In this document: positions 57,983-64,000 of the stretch, piece after piece
How positions within the stretch are numbered: the stretch's first letter is position 1
How the letters are laid out: the number at the start of each line of letters is the position of its first letter
Assembly (NCBI RefSeq): GCF_000967265.1
Contig: NZ_KQ033885.1
Location: forward strand, 124,001 to 188,000
Length of the DNA: 64,000 nt
DNA from: Bifidobacterium mellis
Lineage (GTDB): Bacteria > Actinomycetota > Actinomycetes > Actinomycetales > Bifidobacteriaceae
Direction: 5' to 3'
The notes under the pieces: model-generated
Seen by the model: only the letters and a program-made list of their open reading frames with translations
The model's database searches: none
What the model was told of the DNA's origin: nothing
Program-made: the position numbers and the translations under genes

Positions 57983-58923
57983 TGAATGCTGTAGATAACC
58001 GGAGGAATGTGGCCGCTGTCGTCGTCACCTTCAACCGTCTGGAAAAGCTGAAGAAGGTTCTGGCTTCCCTGGAGTCCCAGACCTTTCTGCCCAAGGCCCT
58101 GATTATTGTCGACAATGCTTCGACCGATGGGACTGCGGATTATCTGCATGAGTATCAGGACGCATTCCCCCTGGAAGGGAAGGTGGAGCTTCGCATTGTC
58201 ACCCTGCCCGAGAATGTCGGCGGGGCCGGTGGTTTCTCTGCTGGCATGCGCGAGGGCTACCGGATGGGTTTCGACTATGTGTGGATCTTCGATGATGACG
58301 GATATCCTGAGCCGGATGCCTTGGAAAAACTGCTCGGAGGCTACGAACAGGCCACCCAGGCTTTGAGCCCGGATATTCCCTTTGCCTGCTCCCTGATCAA
58401 ATACATCGACGGAACCATTTCAGAAATGAACAATCCTGTACCTACCTGGGACTGGGGTCGGTTGCGAGCCATGGGGCTCAGGGATCTGGTGCTGATCAAT
58501 CAGGCATCCTTCGTATCTGTGCTCATCCCACGTTGGGTCATGGAAGCCTATGGTCTGCCATACAAGGAGTACTTCATCTGGTTTGACGATGCTGAGTACA
58601 CCTTGCGTATTACGAGAGACTGCCCCGGAGTCCAGGTTCTCGATAGCGTAGTGGTGCACGATATGGGTGAGAACAAGGGAGTCAATTTCTCGATGATCAA
58701 CGAGAAGAACGCCTGGAAGTTCGCCTATGGCATTCGTAATCAGGGATCCTACAGACTGCATCACAAAAGCCTGGTCCATTATCTGCTCTTTTGCGCCCAG
58801 GTTTGGTATGCCATGCGGTCCGGTGGAGTGGATAAGAAGTTGCGTCGACAAATGTATGGCAAGATGATCGAAGCTATAAGGTTCAACCCGTCAATTGATT
58901 ATCCGCAAGTTGGGAATCAATGA
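57982..58923 (+). CDS. Glycosyltransferase family 2 (GlfT/rhamnosyltransferase-like)
   Basis: 313 residues. ATG 57982 overlaps the GT4 stop and has GGGAG upstream; earlier in-frame starts lie inside the GT4 gene. VVVTFNRLEKLKKVL near residue 14, IIVDNASTDGT near 41, LPENVGGAGGF near 72, WIFDDDGYP near 97 (DxD) and WFDDAEYTLR near 195 match the galactofuranosyl/rhamnosyl GT2 branch. It resembles the enzyme at 35943-36938, suggesting the same kind of linkage in two glycans or a divided pathway. It acts on the cytoplasmic face of the membrane. Confidence 0.9.
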   Translation: MNAVDNRRNVAAVVVTFNRLEKLKKVLASLESQTFLPKALIIVDNASTDGTADYLHEYQDAFPLEGKVELRIVTLPENVGGAGGFSAGMREGYRMGFDYVWIFDDDGYPEPDALEKLLGGYEQATQALSPDIPFACSLIKYIDGTISEMNNPVPTWDWGRLRAMGLRDLVLINQASFVSVLIPRWVMEAYGLPYKEYFIWFDDAEYTLRITRDCPGVQVLDSVVVHDMGENKGVNFSMINEKNAWKFAYGIRNQGSYRLHHKSLVHYLLFCAQVWYAMRSGGVDKKLRRQMYGKMIEAIRFNPSIDYPQVGNQ

Positions 58924-59032
58924 TATTGGCGTGCAAGAAGGAAAATATCTACCATTTATGATTTTTCGGCGCTCTGCAACCGAGCGTTCGAATCAAACGT
59001 GACGGATATCGCGAAAGGATACAGTAGAAAAG

Positions 59033-61111
59033 ATGATGTGGCTTTCCTTCCTAGCATCTATGCTGCTGGCTGCGGGCTTACTATATATTCCTGGTTTTCT
59101 ACTCGTTTCCGCATTTGGATATTCGAGACGGACCTCCCTGTTGCTTTCCCCGCCAATAGCCTTGGCGCTGTATGGGATTTTGGAAATAATTGAACAGAAG
59201 ATAGGCATAAAGAGTTCTGTCGGAACTGTAGTGGGTGTCTCACTCTGCATATCAATCATCCCCCTGCTGGTCAAAGTGGTAATGCAGAAACTGAGCGTGG
59301 ATGCAATGAAGCGCGATGCCAATGCTGCTGGTTCAGACGGCAATGTGCAGAAACGGCATGACTGGCTGGTGCTGTTTGGCTTCTGGACGGTCGGCATCTT
59401 TATTACCACTTTCGTGTTGGTTCGCAATTTGGATGGTCCAGATTCATATTCGCAGCTATTCGATAACGCATGGCACATGGGTATAGTCAGGAAATTCCTG
59501 ACTACCGGGGATATGTCGCCTCTGACTTCCGGAAATATTGTTCCAACGGTTGGGTCATCTTTCTACCCAACAGGTTGGCACTCGCTGGTCGCATTGGTGG
59601 CTGGTACTGCAGGTGTGAGTCCTTTGATTGCGGCGAATGCGGTCAATGCATGCATTATTGCTCTTGTATTCCCTGGCTCCATGTTCCTTTTGCTGAAAAA
59701 AGTGCTGTCCGGTTTGCGTCCAGCGATGATTCTTTGTATGTGCACTACGTTGATGTTTACCGCATTCCCATGGAGATTTTTGGCGTTCGGCCCCTTGTAT
59801 TCCAATCTGTTGTCGTTCGCGATACTTCCATTGTCTATGGTTCTTTTCCTCAATATCCTTGACGCAAGGAGCAGCTGGAAACGCAGAGCTCAAGATGGAG
59901 TATTGCTGGTAGCGAATATAATCGGCGTAGCAATTACTCAGCCCAATGCAGTATTTACCATGGGAATCTTTCTCGTTCCATATCTGATGACTCAAATACC
60001 GAGATATTGCGATGCCTCAAAGTTAAGAGCCAATCGGGCTTTGACGGTACCTGTATTGAGTGCAGCGGTGCTGCTGCTGATCGCCTGTGTGTGGGTCGGC
60101 CTTTACAAGGTGCCATTTATGCAACGGACCGTACGCTGGGGTTGGCCATCGTTTGAAACCAAGCCCCAGGCCATATTTGATATTGCCTTTCTGGGCTTTC
60201 ATGATGCCGAGCCACAGTTTATGCTTGGCATATTGGTCATGCTGGGGTTCTTGTATGTGTTGCTTCATAGAGAATTCCTATGGCTGGGATGCTCACACAT
60301 ATTAATGTGTTTTCTCTATTTCCTCTCGGCTGCGACTGATGGCCGAGCCAAGGCTGTGCTTACGGGATTTTGGTACCATGACGCCTATCGTTTAGGGGCT
60401 TCGGCGGTGTTCACCGGCATACCATTGGCGGCAATTGGCCTGTGGTCACTGATGAACGTGATTGTCAAATTGTTTGATGGTGTTATGGTCGATGGCCATG
60501 ATTCACGCCAGCGGATCGCATTGTTTGCTGCTGTGCTTGTCGTCGTGGAAATTATCAATTTCTTCCCGAATTACCACATGCGCGGCAGCCATAGCGTCGA
60601 TACGCCTTTCGGCGCCGTAACCAGGGATCTGCGGTACACAAATTCAAGAGACGAGCCCAAAAGCTACACCGCTGACGAGCGACGTTTTGTTGAAAAGGTC
60701 CGTCAGATTGTTCCACCGGGATCCTTGATTCTCAACCAACCATATGATGGCAGCGTCTACGCGTGGGGAATCGATGATCTGAACGTCTATTACAAGGCAT
60801 GGCAAGGCAACTGGCTAGGTAAGCCTACGGTCCAGAGCAAGTTGATTATGAACGGCTTGGCCAACATGGATGAGGATCAGCATGTATGCCGAGCTGTCAA
60901 GGAATCACACGCGCAGTATTTGATGCTTCTTGACCGTACCGACTATAAGCCAGACCCCGATGACAAGGCCAAAGTAATCTCCGACTATGCCAGCTATAAA
61001 AAGCGCGATTGGCGTGGTGTCGACGCCGTTCATGATGGCACACCTGGTTTCACTCCGGTTCTGCAGCAAGGAATTATGCGATTGTACAGAATCGATAGTC
61101 GCGCATGCTAG
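59033..61111 (+). CDS. Multi-pass membrane protein, DUF6541-like paralogue
   Basis: 692 residues from ATG 59033, with GAAAGGA upstream. The layout is the same as for 36911-38962: several N-terminal helices, a polar loop carrying LDGPDSYSQLFDNAWHMG near residue 125 (relatives: NYDSVFHYNVV), more helices, and a soluble C-terminus with ILNQPYDGSVYAWGIDDLNVYY near 575 and LYRIDSRAC at the end. It is probably a GT-C-type enzyme or polymer-assembly protein using lipid-linked sugars, inferred from its position directly after two glycosyltransferase genes. Codon use is somewhat more AT-rich than in the GT genes. Confidence 0.75.
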   Translation: MMWLSFLASMLLAAGLLYIPGFLLVSAFGYSRRTSLLLSPPIALALYGILEIIEQKIGIKSSVGTVVGVSLCISIIPLLVKVVMQKLSVDAMKRDANAAGSDGNVQKRHDWLVLFGFWTVGIFITTFVLVRNLDGPDSYSQLFDNAWHMGIVRKFLTTGDMSPLTSGNIVPTVGSSFYPTGWHSLVALVAGTAGVSPLIAANAVNACIIALVFPGSMFLLLKKVLSGLRPAMILCMCTTLMFTAFPWRFLAFGPLYSNLLSFAILPLSMVLFLNILDARSSWKRRAQDGVLLVANIIGVAITQPNAVFTMGIFLVPYLMTQIPRYCDASKLRANRALTVPVLSAAVLLLIACVWVGLYKVPFMQRTVRWGWPSFETKPQAIFDIAFLGFHDAEPQFMLGILVMLGFLYVLLHREFLWLGCSHILMCFLYFLSAATDGRAKAVLTGFWYHDAYRLGASAVFTGIPLAAIGLWSLMNVIVKLFDGVMVDGHDSRQRIALFAAVLVVVEIINFFPNYHMRGSHSVDTPFGAVTRDLRYTNSRDEPKSYTADERRFVEKVRQIVPPGSLILNQPYDGSVYAWGIDDLNVYYKAWQGNWLGKPTVQSKLIMNGLANMDEDQHVCRAVKESHAQYLMLLDRTDYKPDPDDKAKVISDYASYKKRDWRGVDAVHDGTPGFTPVLQQGIMRLYRIDSRAC

Positions 61112-61117
61112 CTGAAG

Positions 61118-62296
61118 CTATTCGGCAGGATTGTTGCGTGCGGTCTGATCATCTATGCCTATATGCCTGCCGGTTGTCCTGCCAGAGAGATGAATCCGCG
61201 AGACTACTCTAATAGCGGGATTTACGATGAGGAAATTATATATATAACTGACAAGCATGAGCACGAGAAAGACAAGGGCTATAGTTGCTGCTGCAAAAAT
61301 CAGCTTGGCAAGGAGCCCCATAGGCTCGGGGCTTTTGAAAACTGTATCCCACAACAGTGGTTTAATCAGGAAGTTTTCATGAATTAAATATATGCCCAGC
61401 GTGGATGGTGCAAGAGCAATGATGAGCCTGCTCCAAAGAGTATTGCCACGGTTGAGTGTACGAATCTGTGTTACCCAGATGAATATGACGGAGCCGGATA
61501 TTACAGCAAGTATTGGCGAAGCACCAGGTCCTGCGGTCAAAAGGTTGGTTGGCGGATTGCCTAGGATGGCGGTCATTGAGTTCTGCCTGCCAAGTGCGCG
61601 TGTGCCTACTACGCACAGGCCGAAGCTGATCACAGTGCAAATAAGTGCAGAATACCAATGGATGCGTGGTAGTCTTTCAGGGTAAAGCCTGATGTTTGCA
61701 CCAATAAGGTAAATGGAAATCAGATAACCGCAATCGGTATAATACTGGCTCTGCGCATTGAGTATTCGCCATATGAACGTCACCCATATGATCATGGCAG
61801 TCAAGATCCATGATTGTGCAGAGGTTAAATGTTCCATAAGTTTGTTGATGAACGGGCTGAAAGCGGTCATGATGAAATATGCGCTGATGAACCAATAGGC
61901 TATTTCGGTGATGGGGAGGAAAGAGACCAGGCCACTTTTGACAGTCACTCCAGCCAGGTAGTGTTCAGGAATGGCATGGTTCCATTTCAAGAAAAGAAAC
62001 AGTAAAAATATAGGTGCTGAGTAGAGAAAAATCTGTATCCACAACTTCCACAGACGTTTGATAGGGCTAGTCGTTTTGGTGGCTACAAAATAGGCTGATA
62101 TGAGTACAAACAGGGTGACGCCTACCTGTCCAAGGAAACTGAGAGCATTATGAGTCGCTCCCGCCCACGTTCCCGTTTGGGCCGGATCGGTATGTACTGC
62201 CCAGTTGTCATCGGCGAAAAAGTGAGTCGTAACAATAAGCAGCATCGCTACGATTCTTAGGAACTCAAATTTCCAGTCTCGTTGCTTGTTCGGCAT
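61118..62296 (-). CDS. Acyltransferase family 3 membrane protein
   Basis: 392 residues from ATG 62296. RDWKFEFLRIVAMLLIVTTHFF at the start matches the OafA/NodX-type entry (E-x-x-R-x-x-A plus H in helix 1). About ten membrane helices follow, with TLGIYLIHENFL near residue 303 typical of the family's last third. It transfers acetyl or another acyl group to a surface polysaccharide or lipid at the membrane. It is convergent with the DUF6541-like gene (6-bp gap) and divergent from the exporter genes. Decoration of the glycan made by this cluster is inferred. Confidence 0.88.
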   Translation of the reverse strand: MPNKQRDWKFEFLRIVAMLLIVTTHFFADDNWAVHTDPAQTGTWAGATHNALSFLGQVGVTLFVLISAYFVATKTTSPIKRLWKLWIQIFLYSAPIFLLFLFLKWNHAIPEHYLAGVTVKSGLVSFLPITEIAYWFISAYFIMTAFSPFINKLMEHLTSAQSWILTAMIIWVTFIWRILNAQSQYYTDCGYLISIYLIGANIRLYPERLPRIHWYSALICTVISFGLCVVGTRALGRQNSMTAILGNPPTNLLTAGPGASPILAVISGSVIFIWVTQIRTLNRGNTLWSRLIIALAPSTLGIYLIHENFLIKPLLWDTVFKSPEPMGLLAKLIFAAATIALVFLVLMLVSYIYNFLIVNPAIRVVSRIHLSGRTTGRHIGIDDQTARNNPAE

Positions 62297-62436
62297 AAGG
62301 CCTCCAGAACGTTTATCAAACTAGGTCGTGGATCGCTGCGACTCTTCCTTGATAGTACTCAAACCATTGTGTTAGTAATGAACAAAGGAAGTAGGAGAGC
62401 TCTTGTCATTGGCGGGCTCTGGTAGTCTGTACGCTT

Positions 62437-63276
62437 GTGAGAAGCATCGTAGATAGATTACGCCAGCGATACCACTATTCATTGGTTATCCTGCGTGAGC
62501 TTGTCAAGACCGATTTCAAGCTCAGGTATCAGGGATCCTTCCTTGGGGTTGCCTGGTCCGTTCTGCAGCCGCTGATGCTCTTCGTGGTTATGTATCTGGT
62601 CTTCGCCAAATTCCTCAGGATGACCGATGGCACGCCGACCTATCCCGTCGTGCTGCTTCTGGGTATAAGCTCCTGGCAGTTCTTCAACGAGTCAACTTCC
62701 ATAGGCCTGCGTTCCATTGTGGATCGTGGCGACCTCCTGCGTAAGGTGCATTTCCCCAATTACATCGTGGTTGTATCTGCTACCATGGGGGCGCTGATCA
62801 GCTACGGTATCAACCTGATCGTGGTTCTCATCTTTGCCATCTTCTGCCGGGTGCATTTCACTTGGAGAGTCCTGTTGCTGCCCATCAGCGTATTCCAGCT
62901 GTATATTCTGGCCTTGGGCTTCACTCTGATCATGGCTACCATGTACGTCTACTTCCGTGACGTCTCGCATATCTGGGATGTGTTGCAGCAGGTGATTTTC
63001 TATTCCATCCCTGTCATCTATCCTCTGACGGCGGTGTCGGGAATCCATCATTGGTGGGGCCCCGTCGTTGCCAAGCTGCTTCTGCTCAACCCTATAGCGC
63101 AGTCCATCCAGGATATCCGGCATTCATTCATCGCTCCGGAAACCACCCCCACGGTATGGAATCAGATCAGCAATCCCTTCGTGACCATGATCCCTATCCT
63201 GCTCACTGTGATCATGGTGGTGCTGGGTGTATGCGTATTCCGCAAGTACAATCACAAATTCGCCGAGGTGATGTGA
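62437..63276 (+). CDS. Polysaccharide ABC exporter permease (Wzm/TagG-like)
   Basis: 279 residues from GTG 62437. The ABC-2 type start LRELVKTDFKLRYQGSFLGVAWSVLQPL is characteristic of Wzm, TagG and RfbA proteins. Six helices are predicted, with the family's GISSWQFFNES and YFRDVSHIWDVLQQVIFYSIPVIYPL segments near residues 82 and 172. With the ATPase encoded next it moves lipid-linked polysaccharide across the membrane. The stop overlaps the ATPase ATG (TGATG), so translation is coupled. Confidence 0.92.
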   Translation: MRSIVDRLRQRYHYSLVILRELVKTDFKLRYQGSFLGVAWSVLQPLMLFVVMYLVFAKFLRMTDGTPTYPVVLLLGISSWQFFNESTSIGLRSIVDRGDLLRKVHFPNYIVVVSATMGALISYGINLIVVLIFAIFCRVHFTWRVLLLPISVFQLYILALGFTLIMATMYVYFRDVSHIWDVLQQVIFYSIPVIYPLTAVSGIHHWWGPVVAKLLLLNPIAQSIQDIRHSFIAPETTPTVWNQISNPFVTMIPILLTVIMVVLGVCVFRKYNHKFAEVM

Positions 63277-64000
63277 TGAGCAAGGCTGGGGAACCAATCC
63301 GTCAGAAAAAAGACGATCGGCCCGTGGTCCTGTCTGTGGAGCATGTGGATAAGGTCTTTCGTCTGCCCACCGAACAAGCCACAGGACTCAAGCAGGCCTT
63401 TATCAACTGGACACGAGGAATCAAGGGATACAAGGAGCAGCAGGTGCTGCAGGATGTGTCCTTCCAGGTGCATCGGGGTGACTTTTTCGGCATCGTTGGA
63501 CGCAACGGCAGCGGCAAATCAACCCTGCTCAAGCTGATTTCGGGCATCTACTATCCTGAACGCGGTCGCATCTCCTATACGGGCAAGCTGGTGCCTTTTA
63601 TCGAATTGGGCGTCGGCTTCAACCCGGAGCTGACAGGCCGTGAGAACGTCTACTTGAACGGAGCCCTGCTGGGATTCACCCGCAGCGAGGTCGATGCCAT
63701 GTACGATGACATCGTGGACTTCGCTGAACTGGGCGAGTTCATGGATCAGAAGCTGAAGAACTACTCCAGCGGCATGCAGGTGCGCCTGGCTTTTTCCGTG
63801 GCCATCAAGGCCCAAGGCGACATACTGATCCTGGATGAGGTACTGGCTGTCGGCGATGAGGCCTTCCAACGCAAATGCGATGATTACTTCACCGAGGTCA
63901 AGAAGGATCCCAACAAGACGGTCATCCTCGTCACCCACGACATGGGTGCCGTGAAGAAGTACTGCGACCGGGCGATTCTGATCAAGGACGGCCATGTGGT
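63276..64000 (+). CDS. Polysaccharide ABC exporter ATPase (Wzt/TagH-like), partial
   Basis: ATG 63276; about 241 residues are visible before the window ends, with no stop. Walker A GRNGSGKST near residue 71, LGVGFNPELTGRENVYLNG near 109 (the long Wzt/TagH type after the Q-loop), signature NYSSGMQVRLAFSVA near 163, Walker B ILILDEVLAVGD near 183 and the H-loop LVTHDMG near 222 are all intact. It powers the Wzm partner. Whether it has the C-terminal carbohydrate-binding domain of longer Wzt proteins cannot be seen. Confidence 0.93.
   Translation, partial: MSKAGEPIRQKKDDRPVVLSVEHVDKVFRLPTEQATGLKQAFINWTRGIKGYKEQQVLQDVSFQVHRGDFFGIVGRNGSGKSTLLKLISGIYYPERGRISYTGKLVPFIELGVGFNPELTGRENVYLNGALLGFTRSEVDAMYDDIVDFAELGEFMDQKLKNYSSGMQVRLAFSVAIKAQGDILILDEVLAVGDEAFQRKCDDYFTEVKKDPNKTVILVTHDMGAVKKYCDRAILIKDGHV

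Overview
The window looks like chromosomal DNA of a Bifidobacterium or close relative: GC-rich coding, a lacto-N-biose/galacto-N-biose pathway (lnpA-nahK-galT with its sugar ABC transporter), sortase-type surface proteins with LAxTG-like anchors, and typical actinobacterial cell-surface polysaccharide genes. A catalase next to a Mn2+ importer is uncommon in the genus. From general knowledge it recalls the bee-gut lineage (B. asteroides/indicum group), but the species is inferred, not shown.

Layout. 1-4.4 kb (mostly minus): partial ATP-grasp gene, a two-gene ABC system whose ATPase has lost its catalytic motifs, and a DHA2 efflux pump. 4.6-8.1 kb: SWIM-SNF2 helicase. 8.4-9.1 kb: aquaglyceroporin gene cut by a nonsense codon. 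9.2-15 kb: a small unknown gene and a 1702-residue surface adhesin/pilin-like protein. 15.2-19.1 kb: MFS transporter, then a lower-GC accessory island with an unknown membrane-anchored protein, its apparent decayed paralogue, an HNH-like protein and a T4 endonuclease V-like DNA glycosylase.

19.2-33.9 kb is the best-integrated system: a wall-anchored GH101 endo-alpha-N-acetylgalactosaminidase, a separately transcribed ABC importer (lipoprotein and two permeases), GLNB phosphorylase, NahK, GalT and a short-chain dehydrogenase. Together these should release galacto-N-biose (Gal-beta-1,3-GalNAc) from mucin-type O-glycans outside the cell, import it, split it by phosphorolysis and feed both sugars to metabolism. 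galE and the ABC ATPase are not in the cluster.

34.5-42.6 kb holds an OFA-like MFS transporter, a first glycosyltransferase/DUF6541-like set, an SDR, nicotinamidase and a GNAT. 42.6-47.8 kb is a zone of decay: a MarR-UvrA-like operon with four visible lesions, and an intact MarR with a clear operator driving a frameshifted DHA2 pump. 48.1-50.7 kb is an isolated, lower-GC two-gene unit (a 53-residue membrane peptide translationally coupled to an 808-residue protein of unknown function) beside tRNA-Ser(GGA); it is the strongest candidate for an undescribed system. 51.1-55.2 kb has catalase, MntH and a DtxR/MntR-type regulator with a perfect inverted repeat in the mntH promoter. 55.2-64 kb is a polysaccharide cluster (three glycosyltransferases, a second DUF6541-like protein, an acyltransferase, and a Wzm/Wzt exporter running off the end).
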